64,000 bases of DNA from assembly GCF_029581275.1 (NCBI RefSeq), contig NZ_CP120742.1, positions 6,386,501-6,450,500 on the forward strand, in the 5' to 3' direction. Shown piece by piece: positions 8,120-18,261 of the stretch. Numbering within the stretch: position 1 is the stretch's first letter; every line of letters starts with the position of its first letter. A program made the position numbers and the translations under genes. Source of the stretch: Micromonospora sp. WMMD1155 (GTDB lineage: Bacteria; Actinomycetota; Actinomycetes; Mycobacteriales; Micromonosporaceae). The notes beneath the pieces were generated by a model. That model searched no databases and was not told the origin of the DNA. It was given only the letters and a program-made list of their open reading frames with translations.

Positions 8120-9673
8120 GTGAGCGAGCCCGCGATCGACATCGACCGACCGCACCGCCCCACCCAGCCGCCGCCGTCGGCGACGCCACCCGAGCCGGGC
8201 GCGCCCACGCGCGGTCCGTGGCTGGTGGCCGCCGCCACCACCGTGACCCTGCTGCTGCTCGCCGACCGTTACGGCTACCACCGCGACGAGCTGTACTTCC
8301 TGCTCGCCGGTCGACACCTCGACTGGGGGTACGTCGACCAGGGCCCGCTGGTCCCGGCGTTGGCCCGGCTGCTCGACACGATCGCGCCGGGCAACCTGGT
8401 CGTGCTGCGTACCCCGTCGGCGGTGATGGCCGGTGCTGCGGTGCTGCTGGTCGCCGCGATCGCCCGCGAGGTGGGCGGCGGTCGGGGCGCGCAGGTCTTC
8501 GCCGCGGTGCTCGCCGCGCTGTCCGGCATCGTGCTGGCCGGCGGGCACCTGCTCAGCACCACCACCGTCGACCTGCTGGTGTGGCTGGTGGCGGCGTGGT
8601 GTGCGGTGCGGTTGCTGCGCACCGGTGACAGCCGGTGGGCGCTCGGCATCGGGTTGGCGCTCGGTGTCGGCATGCTCAGCAAGGTGCTGCCCGCATTGCT
8701 GGCCGTGGGGCTGCTCGCCGGGGTGCTCATCGCCGGGCCGCGTCGGCTGCTGCGGGACCGGTGGGTGTTCGCCGCCGCCGGGGTCGCCGTCGTGCTGGCC
8801 GCACCGAACCTGATCTGGCAGGCGGCGCACGGCTTTCCGCAGCTCGGGGTGGCTGCGTCCATCGCCGACGGGGACAGCTCCTACAGTGGTCGCCTCGACG
8901 CGTTCACCCTTCAGTTCGTCATCATCAGCCCGTACGCCGTGCCGATCTGGATCGCCGGGCTCGTGGCCCTGCTGCGGCGACCGGCGTGGCGGGCGTACCG
9001 GGCGGTGGGCTGGGCCTGGTTGGTCGTGGTCGGCATCGTGCTGATCGCCGGCGGCAAGGGTTACTACGACGCGCCGCTGCTGCTGGTCCTCACCGCGTGC
9101 GGCGCGGTGGTCACCGCCGGGTGGGCGTCGCGTGGGTCGGTCCGGCTGCGGCGGGGGCTGCTCGTGCTGGGTGTGGTGCCGTTCCTGCTGCCCAACATCG
9201 TGCTGTTGCTGCCGGTGCTGCCGGCCGACCGGTTGCCCGGTTTCGTGGTCGACGTCAACTACGACGCGGGTGAGACGATCGGTTGGCCGGCGTTCGCCGA
9301 CTCGGTCGCCGCCGTCCACGGTGGTCTGTCACCCGAGGAGCGCTCCCGTGCGGTCGTCCTGACGGCCAACTACGGTGAGGCGGGCGCGTTGGCCCGTTTC
9401 GGTCCGGCCCGTGACCTGCCCCGCGCCTACTCCGGGCACAACAGCATGGTCGACTTCGGTCGGCCACCCGCCGACGCGGACGTGGTGATCGCCGTCGGCT
9501 GGGACGGTCCCGGTCGGTTGAACTCCTGGTTCGAGTCGTGCACGCAGGCCGGGTGGGTGGACCAGCGGGTCGAGGTGGAGAACGACGAGAACGGCGGCCC
9601 GATCCACGTGTGCCGGGGGCTGCGGCGTCCGTGGGCGCAGATCTGGGACACCGAGGTACGCCACACCGGGTGA
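8120..9673 (+). CDS. GT39/ArnT-like membrane glycosyltransferase
   Basis: The 517-residue protein has about 11-12 membrane segments. After the first helix comes DRYGYHRDELYFLLAGRHLDWGYVDQGPL, quoted here by its key residues: DELYF with the conserved acidic pair, then DWGYVDQGP, the signature of the PMT_2 (PF13231) family. Such enzymes move a sugar from a polyprenyl-phosphate donor to lipid or protein on the outer face. I chose GTG at 8120 since the upstream frame runs antisense through the reductase gene. The acceptor is unknown. Confidence 0.85.
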   Translation: MSEPAIDIDRPHRPTQPPPSATPPEPGAPTRGPWLVAAATTVTLLLLADRYGYHRDELYFLLAGRHLDWGYVDQGPLVPALARLLDTIAPGNLVVLRTPSAVMAGAAVLLVAAIAREVGGGRGAQVFAAVLAALSGIVLAGGHLLSTTTVDLLVWLVAAWCAVRLLRTGDSRWALGIGLALGVGMLSKVLPALLAVGLLAGVLIAGPRRLLRDRWVFAAAGVAVVLAAPNLIWQAAHGFPQLGVAASIADGDSSYSGRLDAFTLQFVIISPYAVPIWIAGLVALLRRPAWRAYRAVGWAWLVVVGIVLIAGGKGYYDAPLLLVLTACGAVVTAGWASRGSVRLRRGLLVLGVVPFLLPNIVLLLPVLPADRLPGFVVDVNYDAGETIGWPAFADSVAAVHGGLSPEERSRAVVLTANYGEAGALARFGPARDLPRAYSGHNSMVDFGRPPADADVVIAVGWDGPGRLNSWFESCTQAGWVDQRVEVENDENGGPIHVCRGLRRPWAQIWDTEVRHTG

Positions 9674-9679
9674 CAGCGG

Positions 9680-10162
9680 TCAGCCGGTTCCGCTGGTGAG
9701 CCAGGTCTGGATGCCGGCCAGTGCCTCGGGGCCGGAGTCGGTGTCGACGTCGCGGGCGAGATCGGCGATCGTGACGGCGGCGAGCGCCTGCCGCCAGGCG
9801 TCCTCGGCTGCCCACATGGCGCGGGCGACCGGGCACGGTGTGGTGCAGGCGTCGGCCGGGGTCGCGAACGGGCCGCGCTGGCGGATCTCGGTGCAGACGA
9901 AGGTGGGCCCCGGCCCGTCGACGGCCCGCACCACGTCGAGCAGGGTGATGCTCTCAGGGGCGCGGGTGAGGACGTAACCACCGGACTTGCCCTGCACGGA
10001 GTGGATCAGACCGGCGCGGGCGAGGGACTGGAGCTGCTTGGCGAGGTAGCTGCTGGAGACGTCGTGCAGCTCTGCCAGCTTGGCCGCCGGGACCGGCGTG
10101 TCGCTGGCCGTGAGGACCACGCAGCAGTGCAGCGCCCACTCGACCCCGCCGGACATCTTCAT
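9680..10162 (-). CDS. rsrR: Rrf2 family redox regulator, RsrR-like
   Basis: The 160-residue protein starts MKMSGGVEWALHCC and has the Rrf2 winged helix with SSSYLAKQLQSLARAGLI and GKSGGYVL. It keeps Glu8 and His12, the unusual non-cysteine ligands of the [2Fe-2S] cluster in Streptomyces RsrR, plus cysteines at 90, 106 and 110. The divergent neighbour is an NmrA-like NAD(P)-binding protein, the same arrangement as the RsrR locus, and two 11-3-11 operators lie between them. I infer a one-electron redox switch acting on the neighbour gene. Confidence 0.88.
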   Translation of the reverse strand: MKMSGGVEWALHCCVVLTASDTPVPAAKLAELHDVSSSYLAKQLQSLARAGLIHSVQGKSGGYVLTRAPESITLLDVVRAVDGPGPTFVCTEIRQRGPFATPADACTTPCPVARAMWAAEDAWRQALAAVTIADLARDVDTDSGPEALAGIQTWLTSGTG

Positions 10163-10184
10163 GACGTCACCCTAGTCACCCCGT

Positions 10185-10237
10185 TACTCGGACTCATCGT
10201 ATCCGAGTATAGTTCTCGGACAGAAGAGGTCCGAGTT
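10185..10237. promoter_or_regulatory. two 11-3-11 inverted-repeat operators for the Rrf2 regulator
   Basis: Site 1 is TACTCGGACTC-ATC-GTATCCGAGTA (10185-10209, arms and spacer given separately). Site 2 is TTCTCGGACAG-AAG-AGGTCCGAGTT (10213-10237). Both share the core CTCGGA/TCCGAG and the 11-3-11 geometry described for RsrR class 1 sites. They are 28 bp apart in the divergent promoter and likely regulate both genes. Confidence 0.8.
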
Positions 10238-10292
10238 CGGCGGACTTGGTGAGCCGGACAGCGGACCACACACTCGCAGGAAGGTGCATACC

Positions 10293-11033
10293 GTGAAGAT
10301 CGCCGTACTGGGTGGGACCGGCCTCATCGGGTCGCAGGTCGTCAAGATCCTGCAGGACGCCGGGCACGAGGCCGTGCCGCACTCGCTGTCCACCGGGGTG
10401 GACCTGCTCACCGGGCAGGGGCTGACCGAGGCGCTCACCGGTGCCGAGGTCGTCGTCAACCTGACCAACTCGCCGACCTTCGACGACGCCTCCCCCGCCT
10501 TCTTCCAGACGACCATGGACAACCTCCTGGCCGCAGCCGGCAGCGCGGGCGTCGGGCACGCGGTGGTGCTCTCCATCGTCGGCGTCGACCAGGTGCCGGA
10601 CCTGGCCTACTACCGGGCCAAGGTCCTCCAGGAGGACATCCTCAAGGCCGGTCCCGTGCCGTACTCGATCGTGCGCGCCACCCAGTTCTTCGAGTTCGTC
10701 GAGGCGATCCTGTCCTGGACCGCCGACGACACCACGGTGCGTCTGCCCCGCACCCCGGTGCAGCCCATGGCCGCCGCCGACGTGGCGCAGGCCGTCGCCG
10801 ACGTCAGCATGGGCGCGCCGTTGCAGGGCATCCGTGACGTCGCCGGCCCCGACGTGTTCGCCCTCGACGAGCTGGGCCGGATCACCCTCGCCGCCCGTGG
10901 CGACCAGCGCACCGTCACCACCGACGACAGCGCCGGCATGTTCGCCGCCGTCCCCGGTGACGTCCTCATCGCCGCCGACGGCGCGGTCATCGCCCCCACG
11001 ACCTACCGGGAGTGGCTGGGACGCCAGGGCTGA
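10293..11033 (+). CDS. NmrA-like NAD(P)-binding protein (atypical SDR)
   Basis: The 246-residue protein opens with VKIAVLGGTGLIGSQVVK, a GxxGxxG Rossmann motif, and carries SIVGVDQVPDLAYYRAKVLQE (YxxxK-like) and SIVRATQFFEF, typical of NmrA/SDR_a5 proteins. The GTG at 10293 has AGGAAGG 8 bp upstream, preferred over the GTG at 10284. Homologues next to RsrR are thought to be redox-responsive NAD(P)-binding regulators or quinone reductases. It is the probable main target of the divergent Rrf2 protein. Confidence 0.85.
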   Translation: MKIAVLGGTGLIGSQVVKILQDAGHEAVPHSLSTGVDLLTGQGLTEALTGAEVVVNLTNSPTFDDASPAFFQTTMDNLLAAAGSAGVGHAVVLSIVGVDQVPDLAYYRAKVLQEDILKAGPVPYSIVRATQFFEFVEAILSWTADDTTVRLPRTPVQPMAAADVAQAVADVSMGAPLQGIRDVAGPDVFALDELGRITLAARGDQRTVTTDDSAGMFAAVPGDVLIAADGAVIAPTTYREWLGRQG

Positions 11034-11102
11034 CCCGCCGACCGGCACGCACGCCGCCGTGGCCGTCGAGCACCACGGCGACGTGCGGTACGGCCGCTCA
11101 GG

Positions 11103-11289
11103 TCAGGAGGACACCGCCAGTTCACGATCGAGCACCGGGTCGACGGCCGGGCGGCGGGGAAGCAGCAGCGGACCGGCGAGGATCAGCACTCCCGCGACGG
11201 CGATGGCCGTGCGAGGGCTGGTGGCGGCGGCGAGCAGACCGCCGAGCGCGCTGAGGACGGCGATGGCGGCGCTGCTGCCGATCGACCAG
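11103..11289 (-). pseudogene. C-terminal remnant of an MFS transporter
   Basis: A minus-strand frame encodes about 60 residues resembling the last membrane helices and tail of an MFS exporter (IGSSAAIAVLSALGGLLAA, then VAGVLILAGPLLLPRR). It ends in TGA at 11103 but has no start: an in-frame TGA lies directly upstream at the 3' end of the GNAT gene. The rest of the transporter is absent, so this looks like a deletion scar. Confidence 0.6.
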
Positions 11290-11291
11290 GA

Positions 11292-11855
11292 TCACTCCGG
11301 CTCTCGGGACCGCCACTCGTCGTCCAGGACCGCGAAGACCAGCTGGTCGGCCCACTCCCCCTCGAACAGGTAACTGGCCACATGGCGCGCCTCCTGACGC
11401 ATGCCGAGCCGCCTCATCAGACGAGCGGAAGCGTCGTTGCGCGCGTGGCACCGACCGTAGACACGATGCAGCCCGAACTCGGTGAAACCCCAGTCCACCA
11501 GCGCCGCGGCGGCCTCGGTGGCCAACCCACGACCACCGTGGTCCGGGTGGACGACGAACCCGAGTTCAGCCGTCCGGTCGGCCTCGCTGCGCCACACCAA
11601 CTCCACGTGCCCGATCACACCGGTCTGCCCCACCACGGCCACCGTGAGGCAGTCGCCCTCCACGCGCAGCGCGTCCTCACCGGTCATGGCGAGCACCGAC
11701 GCCCGCGACTGCTCCCGGGTACGCGGCCCGACACCACGCATCCACCGCGTGACGTCGGGCCTGCGCTGGTACGCGTACACCTCGTCGAGGTCGTCCGACC
11801 TGACCGGACGCAGCGTGAGCCGCGCGGTACGGATCGGGTAGGTCGGTGCGGACAC
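11292..11855 (-). CDS. GNAT family N-acetyltransferase
   Basis: The 187-residue RimJ/RimL-like acetyltransferase has LTLRPVRSDDLDEVYAYQ, an acetyl-CoA loop HPDHGGRGLATEAAAALV and CHARNDASARLMRRLGMRQ. The C-terminus HVASYLFEGEWADQLVFAVL is typical of enzymes that act on ribosomal-protein-like N-termini or amine drugs. It abuts the MFS remnant downstream and is divergent from, and close to, the esterase gene. Confidence 0.88.
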   Translation of the reverse strand: MSAPTYPIRTARLTLRPVRSDDLDEVYAYQRRPDVTRWMRGVGPRTREQSRASVLAMTGEDALRVEGDCLTVAVVGQTGVIGHVELVWRSEADRTAELGFVVHPDHGGRGLATEAAAALVDWGFTEFGLHRVYGRCHARNDASARLMRRLGMRQEARHVASYLFEGEWADQLVFAVLDDEWRSREPE

Positions 11856-11911
11856 CAGCCGATCCTAGGGTCGACCGATTCCTTTCGACCACGCTCGCGG
11901 TCGGTACCGGC

Positions 11912-12739
11912 ATGGACGCGATACGGAAGATGTACGCCCGCTGGGCAGCCGGAGACATGGGCGAGGACGACCAGTGGGGTGACGTGACGGCCGAGCCACG
12001 CGGCCTGGACTACCTGGAGGTGTCAGCGGACGGGGTGCCGGCGATGTGGCTCGTCCCGCACGGCGTCGGCCCGGACCGGGTGATCGTCGCGCTGCACGGC
12101 GGCGGTTTCGTCAGCGGTTCCCTCTACACCCATCGCAAGATGTACGGGCACCTCGCGAAGGCGGCCGGCGTACGGGTGCTGCTCGCCACCTACCGGCGGG
12201 CGCCGCAGTTCCGGCATCCGGCACAGACCGAGGACGCCGTCACCGCGTACCGGTGGGCGCTGACGGGCGGCCGGACGGTCGCGCTGGCCGGTGACTCCTG
12301 CGGCGGCGGTCTCGCCGTACAGGTCGCGCTTCGGGTGCCCGGCGCGGCCGCGCTGCTGTTGCTGTCTCCGTGGATCGGCATGGACCCGGCGCAGACCGCG
12401 ACCTCCTACGAGGAGAATGCGGCCACCGATGTGTTCTTCACCCGACCGATGGTGCAGGGTCTCATCCGGCAGTACCTGCCCGAGGGCGCGGACGGCCTGG
12501 CCCCCGACGTCAACGCGTTCCACGCCGACCTGTCCACGCTGCCCGACATCTACGTGCAGTGCGGTGGCGACGAGAGTGGTCGGGGTGACAGTGAGCGACT
12601 CGCGAAGCTCACCGGCGCCCGGCTGGACGTCTTCGACGGGCAGCCGCACACGTTCCAGATGGCCGCCGGGCGCGCACCGGTCGCCGACGAGGCGATCAGG
12701 AGGTTGGCCGTGTGGGTACGCCCGAAGCTGGGGTTCTGA
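11912..12739 (+). CDS. alpha/beta hydrolase, HSL-type esterase
   Basis: The 275-residue esterase (from MDAIRKMYARW) has the hormone-sensitive-lipase oxyanion motif HGGGFV, the nucleophile elbow GDSCGG, an acidic residue in QCGGDES and the catalytic histidine in DGQPHTFQ. It probably hydrolyses short-chain acyl esters. A start at 11846 is possible but would overlap the divergent GNAT gene. Its last 28 bp overlap the sigma-factor start, whose Shine-Dalgarno lies inside this gene. Confidence 0.87.
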   Translation: MDAIRKMYARWAAGDMGEDDQWGDVTAEPRGLDYLEVSADGVPAMWLVPHGVGPDRVIVALHGGGFVSGSLYTHRKMYGHLAKAAGVRVLLATYRRAPQFRHPAQTEDAVTAYRWALTGGRTVALAGDSCGGGLAVQVALRVPGAAALLLLSPWIGMDPAQTATSYEENAATDVFFTRPMVQGLIRQYLPEGADGLAPDVNAFHADLSTLPDIYVQCGGDESGRGDSERLAKLTGARLDVFDGQPHTFQMAAGRAPVADEAIRRLAVWVRPKLGF

Positions 12740-13599
12740 CCGAGACGTTCGAGGCGGAGCGCCGGGGCTTGTTCGCCCACGCGTACCGGATGCTGGGCGC
12801 CTATCACGAGGCCGAGGACGTCGTGCAGGACACCTACGTGCGGGCGCTGCGCGGCTGGGAGACGTTCGAGCGGCGTTCGTCGGTGCGCACCTGGCTCTAC
12901 CGGATCGCGACGAACGTCTGCCTGACCGCGATCGAAGGCCGCGGGCGGCGCGCCCTCACCTCCGACGTCAGCCCCGACGACCTCGGGCATCTGTGGGTGG
13001 AGCCGTTCCCGACGGATCCGCTGGACCTGGTCACCGCGCGCGAGAGTGTACGGCTCGCGTTCGTGGCCGGGTTGCAGCACCTCGCGCCCCGGCAACGCGC
13101 GGTCCTGCTGCTGCGGGAGGTGCTGGCCTTCTCCGCCGCCGAAACCGGTGCGGCACTCGACATGTCGGTGCCGGCGGTGAAGAGCGCACTGCAGCGGGCA
13201 CGGACACGCCTCGCCGAGGCCGCGCCCACCCGCGACGACGTGCTGGACGCGACCTCTCCCCGGGCCCAGGACCTGCTCGCCCGGTACATGGCCGCCTGGG
13301 AGGCATCCGACGCCGCCGCCTTCCGCGAGGTGTTGCGCGCGGACGCGGCCATCGAACCGGTCGGCTCGCCGACCCCCTACGCCGGCCGTGAGGCGTGCCT
13401 GGCCTTCGCGACGCCGGCGATGGGAGCCGCAGGAGACTGGAGAATGGTGGCGACCGAGGCGAACGCCCAACCCGCGGTGGTGGCATGGTTCCGGGGTGAC
13501 CTCTTCGGCGTGGCGGTGCTGACGGTCACCGAGGGAGGGATCGCGGCGATCACCCTCTTCGGAGACCCGCAGGCGGCGGAAGGGTTCACGGCCGCCTGA
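12712..13599 (+). CDS. sigma-70 factor (ECF, SnoaL-like C-terminal domain)
   Basis: The 295-residue protein has region 2 ([20 protein letters not shown], then [14 protein letters not shown]), region 4 ([19 protein letters not shown] and [17 protein letters not shown]) and about 110 extra residues shaped like a SnoaL/NTF2 domain ([21 protein letters not shown]). This matches the SigJ/TIGR02960-like ECF groups in which the C-terminal domain replaces an anti-sigma factor. The GTG start at 12712 follows AGGAGG inside the esterase gene, so the two are coupled. Confidence 0.9.
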   Translation: MGTPEAGVLTETFEAERRGLFAHAYRMLGAYHEAEDVVQDTYVRALRGWETFERRSSVRTWLYRIATNVCLTAIEGRGRRALTSDVSPDDLGHLWVEPFPTDPLDLVTARESVRLAFVAGLQHLAPRQRAVLLLREVLAFSAAETGAALDMSVPAVKSALQRARTRLAEAAPTRDDVLDATSPRAQDLLARYMAAWEASDAAAFREVLRADAAIEPVGSPTPYAGREACLAFATPAMGAAGDWRMVATEANAQPAVVAWFRGDLFGVAVLTVTEGGIAAITLFGDPQAAEGFTAA

Positions 13600-13654
13600 G
13601 TCCGACGTGGGGCTTGGCGTCGACCCATGTGTGCAACGGTCTACTCTCGCCGGT

Positions 13655-14596
13655 ATGTCCGACTCCCGCCTGCTGCGCATCGGCACCCGCAACTCCCCGA
13701 TGGCGCTGGCCCAGGCCGAACGGGTCCGCGCGATGCTCACCGACCGGCACCCCGACGTCACCGTGGAGGTGCGGTCGATGTCGACCAGCGGGGACCGGTG
13801 GCTCGGCGACCTGGCCGCGCTGGGCGGCAAGGGGGCGTTCACCAAGGAGGTGGACGCCGCCCTGCTCAACGAGGACGTCGATCTGGCCGTGCACAGCGTC
13901 AAGGACGTACCCGGGGACCGACCGGCGCCCGCGGGCACCGTGCTGGCCGCCTACCTCGCCCGCGACGACGTCCGGGACTGCCTCGTCCACCCGGGCGGCC
14001 TGCGCATCGAGCAACTGCCCGTCGGCACCCGGGTCGGCACCTCCGCCGTCCGGCGGGTCGCGCAACTGGCCCTGCACTGGCCGAACCTCGTCCCGGTGGC
14101 CATTCGTGGCAACGCGAACAGCCGGCTGGCCAAACTCGACGCCGGTGAGGCGTACGATGCGCTCCTGCTCGCCGTCTCCGGTCTGCAACGGATCGGCCAG
14201 GCCGACCGGATCACCCACCCGATCGACGTCGACTCGATGATCCCGGCGGTCGGCTCCGGCACCCTGGTCCTGCAGTGCCGCGACGACGACGCGCGCACCC
14301 GCGAGCTGGCCACGAGCCTCAACGACCCGCGCACCTGGCGGGAGACCATGGCCGAGCGGACCATGCTGCACATCCTGCAGGGCAACTGTCACTCGCCGAT
14401 CGCCGCGCTCGCGCGCACCGAACCCGACGGTCGTCTCGGCCTGCGCGCGAGAGTCATCAGCCTCGACGGCAAGACCGTGCTCGACGTGCACGAGTGGGCC
14501 GCGGACCCGATCACCCTCGGGACGTCCGTCGCCGCAGCGCTGTTGCGCCAGGGCGCCCGTGAACTCCTCGACCTGCCCACCCACGGGTCGGCCTGA
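13655..14596 (+). CDS. hemC: hydroxymethylbilane synthase (porphobilinogen deaminase)
   Basis: The 313-residue enzyme joins four porphobilinogens into hydroxymethylbilane for haem and corrinoid synthesis. It shows [51 protein letters not shown], and the dipyrromethane cofactor cysteine in LQGNCHSPI (Cys245). ATG at 13655 was chosen; the -10-like TACTCT about 15 bp upstream suggests a short or absent leader. It stands alone here, outside any hem cluster, so it may be a second copy. Confidence 0.93.
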   Translation: MSDSRLLRIGTRNSPMALAQAERVRAMLTDRHPDVTVEVRSMSTSGDRWLGDLAALGGKGAFTKEVDAALLNEDVDLAVHSVKDVPGDRPAPAGTVLAAYLARDDVRDCLVHPGGLRIEQLPVGTRVGTSAVRRVAQLALHWPNLVPVAIRGNANSRLAKLDAGEAYDALLLAVSGLQRIGQADRITHPIDVDSMIPAVGSGTLVLQCRDDDARTRELATSLNDPRTWRETMAERTMLHILQGNCHSPIAALARTEPDGRLGLRARVISLDGKTVLDVHEWAADPITLGTSVAAALLRQGARELLDLPTHGSA

Positions 14597-14602
14597 CCCG
14601 AG

Positions 14603-14648
14603 CCGGACCCGTCCGCCGGCCCGACCCGGACCCGTCCGCCGGCCCGAG
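14603..14648. repeat. two tandem copies of a 23-bp GC-rich unit
   Basis: Unit CCGGACCCGTCCGCCGGCCC plus three bases occurs at 14603-14625 and again at 14626-14648. The segment can form hairpins and lies between the convergent hemC and rox genes, so it may also serve as a termination zone. Confidence 0.6.
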
Positions 14649-14680
14649 CCGCAGGTGTCCGGGCCAGCGGACGCCGCCGA

Positions 14681-16192
<1,512 letters not shown>

Positions 16193-16252
16193 CTACGTCA
16201 ATCGCCCGACCGTGACGGAAAGGGGGAGCACCCACATCGCTGCAACGTTCAT
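16193..16252 (-). CDS. 19-residue upstream ORF of rox
   Basis: The ORF encodes MNVAAMWVLPLSVTVGRLT and is preceded by GAGGAGGTGAG, one of the strongest Shine-Dalgarno sequences in the window. It ends with TAG directly next to the GTG at 16192 that opens the rox frame, 40 bp before the better rox ATG. It may be a regulatory leader or couple translation into rox. No known peptide is recognised. Confidence 0.55.
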   Translation of the reverse strand: MNVAAMWVLPLSVTVGRLT

Positions 16253-16379
16253 GGGTCTCACCTCCTCGGGCAGGGTCACGTTCCGCAGCAGGCTACGAGT
16301 GTCGGCGTCGTCGCGTCCACCGCATTTCCGGCGCGCGCCGCCGTCCCAGACCGCGCCGACTCCGCAAGGTCCGCGTTGG

Positions 16380-16404
16380 TGCCGCCTGCAACGCGCAGGA
16401 GGCA
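16380..16404. promoter_or_regulatory. inverted repeat upstream of rox/HNH genes
   Basis: TGCCGCCTGC (16380-16389) and GCAGGAGGCA (16395-16404) pair with one mismatch around a 5-bp spacer. It lies in the divergent region between the rox leader and the HNH gene. Rifamycin-inactivating genes are known to carry a 19-bp palindromic rifamycin-associated element, but I cannot confirm that this is one. Confidence 0.35.
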
Positions 16405-16471
16405 GCACAGGTGGGGCGTTGGCCGGTCGCCAGCCGATCGGCTTGTCAGGGCGCTGGCCTAGCCTGACGAG

Positions 16472-16939
16472 ATGCTGTCGCAGGTGAAGGGCTTGGCCCG
16501 GCATTTCACTGAGGAGACCCTTCGCGCGTACCTCCTCGATCGTTCGGTCCGTCGAGACGACGGCTGCCTGATCGTGCGCGGTTACGGCAGCCAGCGGGGC
16601 GTTTACCAGAAGCTCGCCGGTCGGGCTTGGGCGCACATCGCGGCGTACGTCGCCTTCGTCGGCACCTTCGATCCGGACCTTGATGTGCACCACCTCTGCG
16701 GGGTCGCAGACTGCATCGAGCCCACCCACCTGCGGCAGGTGAGCCACGCCGACACCTGCCGCAACCGCACGCAGCAGCCGCACTGCCGCAACGGGCACGA
16801 GCGGGAGATCGACCCCGCGAGCGGTCGGTACCGCAAGGTCTGCCGAGTGTGCAACAACGAGGCGCAGAAGAGGTGGCGCTCGCGTCAGGCCGCAGAGGTC
16901 GCCGCCGCCCGTGCCGCTTACGGCCGGCAGGCGGGCTGA
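16472..16939 (+). CDS. HNH endonuclease-like protein
   Basis: The 155-residue protein has a phage-type HNH core: DVHHLCGVADCIEPTHLRQV, with the HH, N-equivalent and H positions, followed by a zinc-binding set C-RNR-----HCRNGHE and VCRVCNN, in which CxxC pairs are visible. Such proteins nick DNA in phages or mobile elements, and many actinobacterial genomes have stray copies. The C-terminus is a basic Ala-rich helix. No other phage gene is near it, so it may be a relic. Confidence 0.8.
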   Translation: MLSQVKGLARHFTEETLRAYLLDRSVRRDDGCLIVRGYGSQRGVYQKLAGRAWAHIAAYVAFVGTFDPDLDVHHLCGVADCIEPTHLRQVSHADTCRNRTQQPHCRNGHEREIDPASGRYRKVCRVCNNEAQKRWRSRQAAEVAAARAAYGRQAG

Positions 16940-17120
16940 GGTTCGGCACCACGGTCTCGACCAGTTGCTTGACCCTCCCTCTCTACCCTGTCGACGAACC
17001 CGACCTCGAACCCCTCCGGCGAATCGGCGTGCCCAGGCGTGCTCTGCGGAGCCCCGATTGAGCTGGCCCTTCGGGGGTGGGCCAACTGACGTGACGACGT
17101 TCGGGTCGACGCGTTCCCAC

Positions 17121-17801
17121 TCATCTCGATCTTCGTCGGCCGATGTCGACCTTGGCGAGGACCGGTAGGGCCACATCCCGGTTGTCGATGACGACGTCCG
17201 CGCGTTCGTGAGGCGCGCAAGCGGCGAAGTACAGCCGCTGGCCGCCGACGTAGCGGCCGAGGCTCGGATGTTCGGGATCCGGATGCGAGCCGTCGCGTCG
17301 GGCCATCCGTGCCACGGTGACGGGAAACGGCGCGTCAAGGAAGATGGAGAAGTCCCAGAACGCCACCAGCTCGTCACGGTGCAGGAACAGCCCGTCGACG
17401 ATGAGTACGGTGCCGGGCGCCGCGGTCCGCCACGCAAGATCCAGGACCTCGTCTGTCCGAAGATCATGGGCGGCGGGACGGTATCGGCGTGAGCCCTCGT
17501 GACCGAACGGCTCCAGCACGTTGTGGACGAGGGCTTCGTAGTCGTAACTGTCGAGCCAGAAGCCTTCCGGCGAATCCCGGCCACGGCGATGCCGCACATC
17601 ACGACGGTGATGAAAGTCGTCCGCCGACACGTGCACGACATCACGTCCCCGGCCAGTCAGCAACGTGGCCAACTCGCCGGCGAACGTCGACTTGCCCACC
17701 CCGTCGACCCCGTCAACGGCCACCCGTACGCACTGTGGCGCTGGGTAGGTCGGAACCATGTCGGCGACATCGTCAAGCAATTGCCCCCGCACGCCGTGCA
17801 C
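17121..17801 (-). CDS. uridine kinase-like P-loop protein
   Basis: The 226-residue protein has Walker A VDGVDGVGKSTFAGELA, an acidic DDFHHRR motif as in uridine kinases, DGLFLHRDEL for the lid/substrate region and DAPFPVTVARMARRD. It is of the actinobacterial uridine kinase-like group and probably phosphorylates a nucleoside or similar small molecule. I chose GTG at 17801 because GGAGGAACGGC precedes it. Bases 17802-18073 upstream hold no convincing gene and turn AT-rich from about 17980. Confidence 0.82.
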   Translation of the reverse strand: MHGVRGQLLDDVADMVPTYPAPQCVRVAVDGVDGVGKSTFAGELATLLTGRGRDVVHVSADDFHHRRDVRHRRGRDSPEGFWLDSYDYEALVHNVLEPFGHEGSRRYRPAAHDLRTDEVLDLAWRTAAPGTVLIVDGLFLHRDELVAFWDFSIFLDAPFPVTVARMARRDGSHPDPEHPSLGRYVGGQRLYFAACAPHERADVVIDNRDVALPVLAKVDIGRRRSR

Positions 17802-18073
17802 GCCGTTCCTCCATCCATGACCAGAAGCGCAACACGCTCCACGGATCGAGGACGTCACTCTGCCAGACGCCTGCGTCAGATCCGTGGGACCGGCATCGGG
17901 TTCACCGGCTACAGCGGTCTGCACCACGTCCGTCGGGGCAGGACAGCGCCCCGTCTACTCACACCACACCAGTCTGATTCATTACGCCCAAGAACTGTCA
18001 TTATGATGCACGTCCGATGCGCCCCTTTTGTGGTGATGAATTATTGGATTGTTGTTACCGATAAACCAGAAAT

Positions 18074-18120
18074 GCTGGCGCGGCGACTCCCGGTGGTGTT
18101 TCGGAGGACGCCGCGCCAGC
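18074..18120 (-). terminator. hairpin of the SDR gene, now separated by the transposon
   Basis: GCTGGCGCGGCG (18074-18085) and CGCCGCGCCAGC (18109-18120) are perfect 12-bp arms, with an inner CTCC/GGAG pairing. On the minus strand ATTTCT follows the stem. Removing the transposon and one target copy puts this hairpin just downstream of the stop codon of the SDR gene now at 24087, which is where a terminator is expected. Confidence 0.65.
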
Positions 18121-18129
18121 GATTGCGAG

Positions 18130-18157
18130 TGTCGGGTCTCAGCGAGATTGGCGAGTC
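18130..18157 (+). repeat. left terminal inverted repeat of the transposon
   Basis: The terminus TGTC (18130-18133) is followed after 14 bp by TTGGCGAGTC (18148-18157). The right end repeats the same bases at the same spacing in reverse. The inner 10-mer is the first of several presumed TnsB-binding sites. Confidence 0.9.
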
Positions 18158-18179
18158 ACGCCTTGTCGGTGGCGGACTT

Positions 18180-18209
18180 GTGGCGAGTTCTCATCCAAGT
18201 TGGCGAGCT
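18180..18209 (+). repeat. paired transposase-site repeats, left end
   Basis: GTGGCGAGTT (18180-18189) and TTGGCGAGCT (18200-18209) are spaced by exactly 20 bp. They match the terminal 10-mer and, with the bases between (CTCATCC), recur almost unchanged at 18993-19022. They are probable TnsB-binding sites. Confidence 0.75.
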
Positions 18210-18261
18210 GCCCTCGGCGTGCCGGACCGGGCAGCACTCCGCCCTGCTCGAAAATCGACGT

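Noticed and set aside
6965..9319. A 784-codon open frame on the minus strand through the reductase gene and beyond
   Set aside because: The part above 7996 is antisense to the GT39-type gene and is low-complexity Arg/Gln/His/Pro. The reductase starts at 7996 with a proper N-terminus.
17980..18073. AT-rich stretch as a tRNA or small RNA gene
   Set aside because: No cloverleaf, T-loop consensus or CCA end could be found, and no clear promoter-terminator pair.
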